This document shows, piece by piece, positions 8,624 to 16,972 of a DNA stretch of 44,613 nt; positions within the stretch are counted from its first letter, which is position 1, and every line of letters starts with the position of its first letter. This stretch comes from a virus. The position numbers were made by a program, and so were the translations under genes. The notes below the pieces were generated by a model. That model was not told the DNA's origin and did no database searches. It saw only the letters and a list, made by a program, of their open reading frames with translations. The stretch is taken from positions 1-44,613 of the IMG/VR virus record IMGVR_UViG_3300032288_006200, one strand, 5' to 3'.

Positions 8624-11620
8624 ATGTCAAATAATAAAAAACTGTATGAGACTTTTTTGAGACACAAGGTAAAAAGTAGTCGTTGTGTATTAGAACAAGT
8701 TGTATCTTGGGCAGACAGGCTTGATGAGGCCACTGTTGGAAGTCTTTACAAAGGTTCTGTTTTTTTCGGTCCAGATGACATCAAGTTTCTTCAGCAGTTT
8801 CCCAGAAGGCACTGGGTACAGGCTTTAAAGCAAAGATATAACAGTGATGAGCCGAATTTTAACAGTCTTTTCAATTATTTGGTTAATTTGCAAAAAGAAA
8901 GAGATAAGGTAGTCAAGGAAAAATTCGCAGAATATTATCAGAGGGAAATGAAGCATTTCATGGAGAACCCTTATTATCAACAAATGGACAAGAATTTGCT
9001 GAGAAATCTTGCTGTTGATCATGCTAGGGTTGGTGCGAACAGGGATGCATATCTTATAGTTCCGACCGATAAGTATCCTGCTCCGGATGGACCTCAAGAT
9101 TTTGTGTTTAAGTCTGGCAGAACTAAGGAGACTTATAGAGCAAATCCGCATATTAATGACTTGGTAAAAAAACTTGAGGGAACATTTGACAACGAAGATG
9201 GTTTTGATTTGTTCAATCCTACCAAAACAGTAAAAACAGAAATAGATGATGAAACTGGCAAGGCTAAAACTGTAACTTTGATGCATACAGATGGGTTTCG
9301 TTTTCCCAGTGAAAGAAGCTTCAACACATTTATTCAAGACTATCTGAAATATGTTGGTCATGGGATCATCAAAATTGATGACGAAGATTTACAAGACACC
9401 AAGCTTTTGGCAGACAAACAGGAAAATAGAAATCCAAATGGATCTATGGATACTTTGACGAAAGAATTGGCTCTTAAAGATTTACAAAAAAGGTATGGGT
9501 ATACAAAGCAACAAGCTTTAGAGCACTTCAAGGAATTGGTAAGAAATGGTGACATTAAAGGATTGAATGGTTCTTCTTTAGACGACAATGGTATTGGTGA
9601 ATTGTTGATACCACATAAAGAAATGACGATAACTAAGGTTATTGATGGCAGACCTACAACAGAAACTGTTTTAAATCCAATTCTTGGTTCTGGTCACTTT
9701 ATTCGTCGTTTGGAAAAACATGAAGCGGATGCTGTTGAACGGGTTTTGAATCGTGGTGAAGATGGAATTCTGAATCCAGAAGATTTAGAAATCTTTGAAA
9801 GATTGAAGAACAAGATTCGTGGAAACCATTATGATCCTGCTACTGAAACGCTAGATGCCAACAATAAGCCTGTAGCTGGTTCGGGACGACACAGGCCAAT
9901 ATATGTGAATTCACATGATGACGGTGGCATGCATCGTCAGGGATCTGATCATATGTTAGCTGGTGGTTTTAGTCCTAATCAAGAAACTGATGGAAGGAAG
10001 TTTTTAACAAAATATGGAGTTTATACAAAAAAATATCAGGACAAGATTAACAAATTATTCAGAATTTATGTTACTGATAAGCTGGGTGTGATACAGACGG
10101 ATGAGGCTGGTAATCCGATACCGAATCCTCAAGCTGATCTTGATGGCAGCAAGTTGAAGGCTGATATTCTCAAAGTTATAAACAACAGACTAGCACTTGG
10201 AACTGAAGTTCGGAAGACATCTGCTGTTCACCGTGATACTTCTCCAGAAAGATTGATTTTGAGAAGTGCAAAAAATCAAATTGCCCAACTTGTTTTCAAG
10301 AGAATTATGGAGCGTCTGGGTACACCAAACATTGAAAATCATGATGCTGTTGGCAGGAAAATCCGTAACAGCATTATTGAGGATGAATTAAACGATTTGG
10401 TCCAGCAAAACATTGCAGGTCGTGGAACACGAAGAACAAGGGATAAAGGTGGTGTTGGAGAGGTCTATCCGATTGGAGAGATCAAGGACATTCGTGATTA
10501 TGCTGAGTATGTCGCATGCTCAAAAGATCATAGAAAGCTTGGCCAAAGGTGTGCATTTAGTTATGATTTAGACAAGTTAATTGACAGAAGCAAGTATCTT
10601 ACTGATGAGATTGTCGGCATTGTTAACAATATCAATAAGGATTATGAAATGTCGGCCAAAAATGTTCATGATGAAATTCAGGACATGAAGGATGCTTTCA
10701 GTGAGGCTTTATCTCACTTACAGGAATCGTTTTTTGTATTGATGATGGCTCAGAGTCAAGCAAGTACAGATAAATCAATTGATCAATCAACTATTGATAA
10801 AATCAAACAGAAAGTTTATGGCTCTGGTGATGGTAGCGATGGTGATTTTTCAGGATTCCCACCTGATATAAAAAAATCCGCAAAAGATTATTTCATGCGC
10901 TATTTTTCTCGCAAGTCAGTTGACGATGCACATTTTTCCAAGTATGTGCAAATGTTTAGGCATGAAGATGTGCAGCTATCTGATGAGCTTCAGATCATGT
11001 ATCAGGCAAAGGAAGCTGCACAAGCTTTTCTTCAGGATTTGACAAAAACTGTTCTGCCTACAGATCCAAGCAAGGATGAACCTGATTTTAACAAAATATT
11101 GATAGGTCATATATCAAATAAAATTAAATCTAATATTGATGAGACATCCAAGCTTCTGAACATGCCGGTTCCTTCTGTGGAACCACAGGCTCCTGAAGCA
11201 CAGCAAGCTGAACCTGTAGCAGCCGAACAGCCTGTGGAAACACCTGCTGAAGCGCCTGTTGTCGGACTTACTGTAATGAGTCAGCTTAAGGATAAGTTAG
11301 ATGCTAATCCTTTAAATTATGATATGATTGCAAGACAAACGGTAGAAGAGCTTGGGAAAAAATATCCTGAAGAAACTCCAGCACAAATTCAAAATTTAGT
11401 TAATCAAACAAAAGAAAAAATACAAAATGCTATTATGAAATCTCAAAAGATAATTAGAAATAATTCTTATTTTGAAATAAACCAAGATTTAGTTAATTTA
11501 TTACCTAAAGAAAATCTTTCTAGTTTGTATACCAATTTGCAAAATTACCAGAATGTGAAAAAGTTTGGTATTTTGGAAGCTCCTATAAAAATGATAAAGG
11601 CTGAGCTTGAAAGAAGATAA
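8624..11620 (+). CDS. Very large virion-associated protein of unknown function
   Basis: The product is 998 aa. The ATG at 8624 has an AAGAGG ribosome site six bases upstream and is preferred over the in-frame TTG at 8591. I recognise no enzyme motif. The sequence is charged and helical, without signal peptide or membrane spans. An Ala/Pro/Glu-rich linker (QAPEAQQAEPVAAEQP) near residues 865-890 separates the main body from a helical C-terminal domain of about 110 aa. The exact late promoter upstream and position in the structural block suggest a virion component, perhaps an internal head protein or ejected protein; this is inference. The last quarter is more AT-rich than the middle. The gene at 11622 follows one base after its stop. 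Confidence 0.75.
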   Translation: MSNNKKLYETFLRHKVKSSRCVLEQVVSWADRLDEATVGSLYKGSVFFGPDDIKFLQQFPRRHWVQALKQRYNSDEPNFNSLFNYLVNLQKERDKVVKEKFAEYYQREMKHFMENPYYQQMDKNLLRNLAVDHARVGANRDAYLIVPTDKYPAPDGPQDFVFKSGRTKETYRANPHINDLVKKLEGTFDNEDGFDLFNPTKTVKTEIDDETGKAKTVTLMHTDGFRFPSERSFNTFIQDYLKYVGHGIIKIDDEDLQDTKLLADKQENRNPNGSMDTLTKELALKDLQKRYGYTKQQALEHFKELVRNGDIKGLNGSSLDDNGIGELLIPHKEMTITKVIDGRPTTETVLNPILGSGHFIRRLEKHEADAVERVLNRGEDGILNPEDLEIFERLKNKIRGNHYDPATETLDANNKPVAGSGRHRPIYVNSHDDGGMHRQGSDHMLAGGFSPNQETDGRKFLTKYGVYTKKYQDKINKLFRIYVTDKLGVIQTDEAGNPIPNPQADLDGSKLKADILKVINNRLALGTEVRKTSAVHRDTSPERLILRSAKNQIAQLVFKRIMERLGTPNIENHDAVGRKIRNSIIEDELNDLVQQNIAGRGTRRTRDKGGVGEVYPIGEIKDIRDYAEYVACSKDHRKLGQRCAFSYDLDKLIDRSKYLTDEIVGIVNNINKDYEMSAKNVHDEIQDMKDAFSEALSHLQESFFVLMMAQSQASTDKSIDQSTIDKIKQKVYGSGDGSDGDFSGFPPDIKKSAKDYFMRYFSRKSVDDAHFSKYVQMFRHEDVQLSDELQIMYQAKEAAQAFLQDLTKTVLPTDPSKDEPDFNKILIGHISNKIKSNIDETSKLLNMPVPSVEPQAPEAQQAEPVAAEQPVETPAEAPVVGLTVMSQLKDKLDANPLNYDMIARQTVEELGKKYPEETPAQIQNLVNQTKEKIQNAIMKSQKIIRNNSYFEINQDLVNLLPKENLSSLYTNLQNYQNVKKFGILEAPIKMIKAELERR

Positions 11621-11621
11621 A

Positions 11622-11918
11622 ATGGAAAGTAATCAATATGTTCATTTTATGATCACGCAAGCTTTGATGGAGTCTCTCAAGGGTGTATTGGGAGACTCAT
11701 CTAAAGACTATATGGCAATTTTGTTTAAGATGTGTTCAGGACTAACGAGTCAACAGGATGTTGAATCAGCAAATGCTTTTTTTGCAAAGCTTTATCAGGC
11801 TGGTTATATGAAATCAGTTGAGGCTCACAAAGAGGCTTTTGCCAAGATGGGTGTTGAGTCTGTTGTCTTGTCTACTCATCAAAATTCGGATGGTACTGAG
11901 ACGGCATGCAGTTTATGA
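11622..11918 (+). CDS. Small helical protein, unknown
   Basis: The product is 98 aa. The ATG at 11622 lies one base after the upstream stop, so translation is probably coupled; the in-frame TTG at 11607 is less likely. The protein is helical throughout (HFMITQALMESLKGVLG, then repeated Ala/Phe-rich helices) and shows no motif I recognise. Its final 47 bases overlap the 3' end of the convergent gene at 11872-12498. It is presumably co-expressed with the 998-aa protein and may be its partner. Confidence 0.65.
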   Translation: MESNQYVHFMITQALMESLKGVLGDSSKDYMAILFKMCSGLTSQQDVESANAFFAKLYQAGYMKSVEAHKEAFAKMGVESVVLSTHQNSDGTETACSL

Positions 11919-12498
11919 AAAAACCTTCAGGAGCATTTTTTGTTCCAGTTACTTTCCACCATCTTTTTTCACGATTCATAGGATAAACGATAGAGTGTTT
12001 TGTTATTTTGTCTAAATGTGTCCAGAAAACTAATTGCATATCATCTTCTTGGATTATAATTGCTTCAAAATTAAACTTGCCAACATAGCTTACTTTCACA
12101 GTTCTTTCGTTGTAGAGATCATCAAATTTTTCTTGGGCATTTGCTTGCATGCAATGCATGACAGTCTTTTTGTAATTGGCAAGTTTTTCATTTATTGAAG
12201 TTGGTTTTTCAACATCATTAATTTCTGTTTTTGGTTCTTCTTTTGGTTGTTCTACTGGTGTTGGTTTAGATTGGATTGAAACAACTTCTTTTTTGGAATC
12301 TGCTTCTTTTTCTGTGATTGTTTTTCCGAGGGTGATCTTACTTTTTTTTGGACTAGTTTGTTTATTTGTGTTTTGAATCACATCTTCAGAAAACTGCATA
12401 TTATGGATGTTGAAGTTTTCCCAAATGTCTTGTTCTCGCATTAATGGGTTGGGTCCATTAATTTTATATGTTGATCCATCTTTATTTTTTATTGCCAT
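11872..12498 (-). CDS. Hypothetical protein with disordered middle and compact C-terminal domain
   Basis: The product is 208 aa with ATG at 12498. The N-terminus (MAIKNKDGSTYKINGPNPLM) is followed by about 70 residues of Lys/Glu/Pro/Ser-rich, probably disordered sequence. A folded C-terminal region has beta-strand patterns and several aromatic residues (VKVSYVGKFNFEAIIIQ, LVFWTHLDK, RWWKVTGT). No function is recognised. It faces the surrounding late genes on the minus strand and overlaps the 98-aa gene tail-to-tail by 47 bases. No clear ribosome site is visible. Confidence 0.65.
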   Translation of the reverse strand: MAIKNKDGSTYKINGPNPLMREQDIWENFNIHNMQFSEDVIQNTNKQTSPKKSKITLGKTITEKEADSKKEVVSIQSKPTPVEQPKEEPKTEINDVEKPTSINEKLANYKKTVMHCMQANAQEKFDDLYNERTVKVSYVGKFNFEAIIIQEDDMQLVFWTHLDKITKHSIVYPMNREKRWWKVTGTKNAPEGFFINCMPSQYHPNFDE

Positions 12499-12513
12499 AA
12501 TTCTTATATAGTT

Positions 12514-12521
12514 AATAAATA
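12514..12521 (+). promoter_or_regulatory. Late promoter-like box AATAAATA
   Basis: This is a seven-of-eight match to TATAAATA. It is followed by about 10 bases of leader, a strong CGGAGGA ribosome site and the ATG at 12541. Predicted transcription start is about base 12527. Confidence 0.5.
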
Positions 12522-12540
12522 AGTTAGAATCGGAGGATTT

Positions 12541-12963
12541 ATGGCTTTATATGTGCCGAATGTATCTGAAACAGTAATGCTTGAGCGTTTGGTAAAAGGT
12601 CTTGCAGGAGGTGCTGCTATTACCACAAGCACCCAATGCTATCAGATTATGAAATTAAATATCAATGATGTTACTCAGGATGAAACCAATTCTTTGGGTA
12701 GTTTTCAGGAAGCTACTCAGTCTGGTTATGCTGCTGTAACATTGACCACAAGTGGATGGACTGTTGCAACTGATACTGCGACATATAGTCCTGCTGCCAC
12801 ATTTACATTTTCAACTAGTGCGACTGTTTTTGGATATTATGTTGTTGATACAGCAACTCCAACACCCAGTTTGTTATGGGCTGAGAGCTTTACTGGCGGT
12901 CCATTTGTACTACCATCTGGTGGTGGTCAGATACAGATTACACCAACTTTAACTCTTGCATAA
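12541..12963 (+). CDS. Small beta-rich virion structural protein
   Basis: The product is 140 aa with a strong GGAGG ribosome site. The N-terminus (MALYVPNVSETVMLERLVKG) followed by Thr/Ser/Ala-rich beta strands is a recurring layout in small phage capsid or tail surface proteins found in environmental phages. There is no enzyme motif. A likely role is head decoration or a minor structural protein, since it has its own strong translation signal, a late promoter-like box and high small-residue content. This is inference. Confidence 0.55.
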   Translation: MALYVPNVSETVMLERLVKGLAGGAAITTSTQCYQIMKLNINDVTQDETNSLGSFQEATQSGYAAVTLTTSGWTVATDTATYSPAATFTFSTSATVFGYYVVDTATPTPSLLWAESFTGGPFVLPSGGGQIQITPTLTLA

Positions 12964-12989
12964 TATATAACATTATATTGAAGGTGTTT

Positions 12990-14867
12990 ATGGAATCAAA
13001 TGTAAATATGTCGTTTGCTTCTTGGCTTGGAATTTATTCTGAGTCATCTGCTGACTTTCCAGTCATGGTCAAGTGGCTTGTGGATAGTATGAAAACTTTT
13101 GCTTCTGCTGTGCTGGAACATAACAAATCAAATCCTGAATTTGTTTTAAAAGATGATGAACGACAATATCTTGAAAATCTAAGTAGAAATGATAATCCAT
13201 TTGTTCCTCCTTTGACATATATTAACGACAAAACTGAATCTGCTGTTTCAAAAGATGCTGAAAAGTTTCTTGAATTATCCTCATCAGTTGGCGATTACGA
13301 TTCTTTGGAAGAATTATTGAAGACAAATTTTGGAAGAACTGAAACTGGTTCTAGATCTTTAACCATTCAAGAATTACCTGAAGTTGTTAGCAAGAGAATT
13401 GCATCTTATTCTATGGCTAAAGAGCGTGTTCGTAGTGGTGGACCGCAATCTCTGCAAACCAAGGAAGGCGACATTGATGTTAAGGGTCGTGGCCCACAAG
13501 GTGCTCCCGCCGAGATTGAAAGGCGTGAAAAACTAGCTAGTGTGCAGGCAGAATATTCAGAGCTTGTAGCCAAAGCAATAAATGACTCCAAAGTTTGTTT
13601 TGACAAATTGTTTAAAGGCACAAAAAGGGAAATTGATGGATTTAATTACGATTCAATTTTTTCCGATATACTTCAGGCCAATGCATATAGAAATCTTTGG
13701 TTTGCACATTATTTTGCAGAGTATGTTCTAAAGATGGCTGATACCCAAAAGGACAAGTTTGAGAAGATTGTTTCAAATCTTGTTTCTGCGGAACAAAAGA
13801 ATATTGATCAAGCTAGATCTGCTGTTGAAAGAGATGTTGCAAAAGCCATGACGGGCAAAAATATGGAGGATATGTCTCCAGAAGAAATAGAAAATTTCAA
13901 GAGAGAGCTTAACAAAGAACGAAGTGCTATTAGATTCAGGGCTGCACATATTCAAGGCATGAAGCCTGATGAGGAAGAAATTAGGGCAGCTAAAATGCAA
14001 GCTGGTCGAAGGTTTGGAAAATTTGATATTAGCGTTAAGAATGTAGTTGCCAATTTTTCAAAACATATTGATATGCCCGGACTTAATCCCAAGAAGATGG
14101 TATCTGTTTTTGCAAATGAATACGCAAAACAGATTATGAGCAATGACAAACTTATGATGGCTATGGCCGTTAGATGTCTATTTGGATTGCTTGATGATGC
14201 TGCCTGTGACATGAGAAAAGAGAAGGCATTGTGCATGATGCCAGCTGCATTTAGATCAGAGATTAATGATAAATTTGTCTATGGCACTAGAGGGAGCAAT
14301 TTGAAATTAAATATTGATATTTCAAAGCTTAATTGTAATGATCTTCCTGAAGAGAGTTTCGAAGATACTGAAGAGTTCAGTGTAACATTGGCAAAAAATG
14401 AAAAATGCGATACTAAATTTTTAGTTGATGGCGCATCAGATGCAGCTAAAAGAAAAAGTCTTGCACAAATGTTCTTCAGAAATGATTGGCCGAGCAACGA
14501 TTTTGGACAAGTGGTTATCAAGAACTTATTTGGAACTTGGATATTTGGCTCAATCATTGCTACTTTGAATCCAGAGCTTGGTATTACCTCTTGTGCAGAT
14601 GCTACAAGTGTTTTGCATGGTCAAACATTCAAGACTGGAACAATCAAGCATCCAGAAACTCAGAAAAAGGTTCGTGGCTTTATTAGAGATGCGGAAGGCA
14701 AATTTATACCTCATCCAACTGGAAAACAATATTACGATCCACATTCTTGGGAGAGAGCTTTAGATCAAGCCAGAAATTACAAGTTGCAAGCTGATGTACA
14801 TGAATCAACTAAAGATATTTACTGGCATTTTGAAATCAAGGATCTTTTACGAGAGTTAGTAAAATGA
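12990..14867 (+). CDS. Large virion-associated protein, unknown
   Basis: The product is 625 aa from ATG 12990, which is preceded by GAAGGTG; the in-frame TTG at 12978 is less likely. A second ATG at 13008 would give an N-terminus starting MSFASWLGIYSE, which resembles the short leader shared by other proteins here. The body is helical and charged with no recognised enzymatic motif; RKEKALCMMPAAFRS and RFRAAHIQGMKPDEEEI are typical stretches. The C-terminus overlaps the next gene by four bases (ATGA). Context between a small structural protein and a neck-like protein suggests a virion or internal head component. Confidence 0.7.
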   Translation: MESNVNMSFASWLGIYSESSADFPVMVKWLVDSMKTFASAVLEHNKSNPEFVLKDDERQYLENLSRNDNPFVPPLTYINDKTESAVSKDAEKFLELSSSVGDYDSLEELLKTNFGRTETGSRSLTIQELPEVVSKRIASYSMAKERVRSGGPQSLQTKEGDIDVKGRGPQGAPAEIERREKLASVQAEYSELVAKAINDSKVCFDKLFKGTKREIDGFNYDSIFSDILQANAYRNLWFAHYFAEYVLKMADTQKDKFEKIVSNLVSAEQKNIDQARSAVERDVAKAMTGKNMEDMSPEEIENFKRELNKERSAIRFRAAHIQGMKPDEEEIRAAKMQAGRRFGKFDISVKNVVANFSKHIDMPGLNPKKMVSVFANEYAKQIMSNDKLMMAMAVRCLFGLLDDAACDMRKEKALCMMPAAFRSEINDKFVYGTRGSNLKLNIDISKLNCNDLPEESFEDTEEFSVTLAKNEKCDTKFLVDGASDAAKRKSLAQMFFRNDWPSNDFGQVVIKNLFGTWIFGSIIATLNPELGITSCADATSVLHGQTFKTGTIKHPETQKKVRGFIRDAEGKFIPHPTGKQYYDPHSWERALDQARNYKLQADVHESTKDIYWHFEIKDLLRELVK

Positions 14868-15397
14868 TCTATAGAAACGATGGCAAACCATATTCAGTTA
14901 CAGGTTCAAGGCAGCAATTTGACGATGGGTTGCCGGAACACGATTTATTCAATACATGGGATGAGGAATCAATAAAAATCGGTGGATCTCCGATTTTTTA
15001 TTATGAGCTTTTTATTGATACCAACAATGTAGATCCAATTTACTTGGAAAGCAGAATAAAGATGTTTAATCCACATCCTGTTCAACTATATGCTTTTTAT
15101 GAGCCGGTTCCAAGTCAAAACTTGCAAACTGCATTCGGTATTGATAGCCCTGATGACATGATATTTGAATTGAATTATCGTTCAGTACTACGAGATCTAG
15201 GTCATGTACCAAAAATTGGATCTAGAATTTTTTCTCCATTTTTAAAAGAAAACTGGGTAATTATAGAAAGGAAAACTGGAGAGATGAAGATGTACGGCGT
15301 AGTGCGGTTACAACTTATATGTCAGAGATTCCAAGAAGATGATGTTAGTGGAACCTCTGTCAACAAAGCTCCTGATGTTGATTACAAAATTGTTTAA
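14864..15397 (+). CDS. Putative neck protein (gp14-like)
   Basis: The product is 177 aa, starting in an ATGA overlap with the upstream gene. The layout parallels T4 gp14: a YAFYEPVPS segment, an FGIDSPDDMIFEL segment, then VPKIGSRIFSPFL, a WVIIER strand and a final RLQLICQRFQEDD. The comparable T4 order is 'Pro-x-x-Gly-Asp-x-Ile-x-Phe-Pro' followed by a Glu-rich beta strand. T4 gp14 (256 aa) is longer. The family sits between head and tail and helps close the filled head. Neighbouring gp15 supports this. The call is by pattern, so a different connector or tail-terminator protein remains possible. Confidence 0.5.
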   Translation: MIYRNDGKPYSVTGSRQQFDDGLPEHDLFNTWDEESIKIGGSPIFYYELFIDTNNVDPIYLESRIKMFNPHPVQLYAFYEPVPSQNLQTAFGIDSPDDMIFELNYRSVLRDLGHVPKIGSRIFSPFLKENWVIIERKTGEMKMYGVVRLQLICQRFQEDDVSGTSVNKAPDVDYKIV

Positions 15398-15408
15398 AGG
15401 TGGAAAAC

Positions 15409-16056
15409 ATGAAAAGTTTTTATGAATTTTATCGACTCATACAAGAGAGAAAACTATGGGAACAGGATATGGGTGATCCCATGTCTGCTGGTGGCCAAGT
15501 TGGTGCTCCCCCTATGCAAGGAGGTATGCCTCCGGGTGGCATGCCATCTAATGTTCCTCCCATGCAGGGCGGTGCACAGGGTGGCATGCCTCCTGCTGAA
15601 GGACAACAGGCTCCTCCTGCCGAAGGTGAAGAAGGAATGTCTAATGTTGCTCCAAGTGAGGGAGAGCTTGATGTAAGCAATGTTGATCAAGCCTTAGAAG
15701 CCCTTGCTGGCATGGTTGATAATTTTAAGAGTATGGATGAAGAGAAAGGTGCTCAAGTTGAAGAGCTTGTTTCTCAGTTAAATTCTTTGATCAAGAGTTT
15801 GACAGGACAAGAAGAAGCACCTCCTGAAGGTGAAGAGGGCGCAGAAGAAGCTCCTCCCGAAGGTGCCAATGGTATGAGTCCTATTCCTCCCGGCGGTGCT
15901 GGCATGGAAGGTGGACCCGGTGCTCAAGATCTCGGTGGCATGGGCGGTATGCCTTCTACACCTGACATGGGTACATCACAAGCTGGTGCTGGTGGTATGG
16001 GTGGCATGGGCATGGCTGGCGGCGCTGCCGCTGCGGGTGGACCTCCCCTAGCTTAG
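15409..16056 (+). CDS. Gly/Met/Pro-rich low-complexity protein with capsid-targeting-like N-terminus
   Basis: The product is 215 aa from ATG 15409, which follows AAAGGTGG; the in-frame GTG at 15400 would overlap that ribosome site. The N-terminus MKSFYEFYRLIQE closely resembles the capsid-targeting leader of T4 internal proteins (MKTYQEF-type). It is followed by Gly/Met/Pro-rich repeats, a central acidic amphipathic helix (about residues 85-135) and another Gly/Met/Pro-rich tail. Such a composition is disordered apart from the helix. A packaged internal or scaffold-like protein is an attractive inference. Its TAG stop lies inside a hairpin shared with the convergent Dam gene. Confidence 0.65.
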   Translation: MKSFYEFYRLIQERKLWEQDMGDPMSAGGQVGAPPMQGGMPPGGMPSNVPPMQGGAQGGMPPAEGQQAPPAEGEEGMSNVAPSEGELDVSNVDQALEALAGMVDNFKSMDEEKGAQVEELVSQLNSLIKSLTGQEEAPPEGEEGAEEAPPEGANGMSPIPPGGAGMEGGPGAQDLGGMGGMPSTPDMGTSQAGAGGMGGMGMAGGAAAAGGPPLA

Positions 16057-16943
16057 TAATTTGTAATTACTAGTTCTTTACCAATATTTTTACCAACTTT
16101 TTCGTTGTTATCGTCCATCCAAATATGATTTTGGATGGACTTTGCACTTGATGTGCCACCATAAATCCATGCTTCTTCATGGAAATTAAAATTGTATTTT
16201 CCAAATATATTTCTTATTTCAGGTCTGTCATCATAACTTATGCAAATTTTATGAGGACTTTGACTGCATAGTTTTGCGAACTTTTCATGATCTTCAGCTT
16301 TGAAGTTATGGTCATATAATTTTAGCTTTTCTGGAAGTAGTGTGTTTTTGAAATATGGTGGATCGCAATAAATCCAACAATTTCCATCGGATTTTTCGAG
16401 TAATAATTGTTCATAAGAATGATTTGTTATTTTTACATTTTCTAGATGGGCTGCGGCTGCTTCCATTATTGGTTTCTTGGTTATGTTCCAGCCTTCAGGT
16501 TTTGAATAATACATTTGGCATTTTACTTGATACCTTACTCTTCCAATCCAAACCGTTCTGTTGATAAAAAAATATCTTAATGCCTGATCGCATTCTTCGT
16601 TTTCTGCAAAAAAGTCAAAATGTTCTTTTAACCTTTTATTGTAAATAGCTTTTCCTCCGGGTTTGGTAGAAACCTTTTCTTCACCTTTTTTTTCAGGTTC
16701 TATTTCTCTGCATTTTTTTATAAAGTCTTCTGGTCTGTCTCTTAGCGCCGTATATACATGTATAAGATTTTTATCTAAATCATTGATCCATCTTTTTTCA
16801 ATTTTTGGCAAGGCAAAAAAAATTCCACCACCACCAACAAAAGGTTCTCTATATTCTGATATATTATCTGGTTTAAATTTAAGTATTTTTTGTTGTACTG
16901 AAGATACGCTTTTGCCACCGGGATATCTAAAAATGCTTTTCAT
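16053..16943 (-). CDS. dam: DNA adenine methylase (Dam, D12 class)
   Basis: The product is 296 aa from ATG 16943; a TTG six codons upstream is in frame but less likely. It has the D12 N6-adenine methyltransferase layout: FRYPGGK near the N-terminus (AdoMet-binding motif), EPFVGGGGIFFAL, INDLDKNLIHVY, and the catalytic DPPY in CDPPYFKN. D12 enzymes methylate adenine, often at GATC, which in phages protects from host restriction or affects packaging. The target is not readable from sequence. The gene is inverted within the late structural block, directly opposite gp15, which suggests later acquisition. No convincing ribosome site is visible. Confidence 0.85.
   Translation of the reverse strand: MKSIFRYPGGKSVSSVQQKILKFKPDNISEYREPFVGGGGIFFALPKIEKRWINDLDKNLIHVYTALRDRPEDFIKKCREIEPEKKGEEKVSTKPGGKAIYNKRLKEHFDFFAENEECDQALRYFFINRTVWIGRVRYQVKCQMYYSKPEGWNITKKPIMEAAAAHLENVKITNHSYEQLLLEKSDGNCWIYCDPPYFKNTLLPEKLKLYDHNFKAEDHEKFAKLCSQSPHKICISYDDRPEIRNIFGKYNFNFHEEAWIYGGTSSAKSIQNHIWMDDNNEKVGKNIGKELVITNY
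16054..16072. terminator. Perfect inverted repeat over both convergent stop codons
   Basis: An eight-base stem (TAGTAATT / AATTACTA) with a TGT loop sits where the 15409 and Dam genes converge, and it contains both stop codons. There is no clear T-run on either side, so an intrinsic terminator is uncertain. It could instead protect mRNA 3' ends or pause transcription in both directions. Confidence 0.4.
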
Positions 16944-16945
16944 AT

Positions 16946-16953
16946 AATAAATA
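16946..16953 (+). promoter_or_regulatory. Late promoter-like box AATAAATA before gp15
   Basis: This seven-of-eight match to the T4 late box stands before a GCAGGAAA ribosome site and the ATG at 16973. Predicted start is near 16959. It lies in the short gap between the divergent Dam and gp15 genes. Confidence 0.5.
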
Positions 16954-16972
16954 ATTAACAAGCAGGAAATTT

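Noticed and set aside
8825-9361. 178-aa minus-strand ORF inside the 998-aa gene
   Set aside because: It is antisense to a strong coding frame, Cys/Ile/Leu-rich and without a ribosome site; typical shadow.
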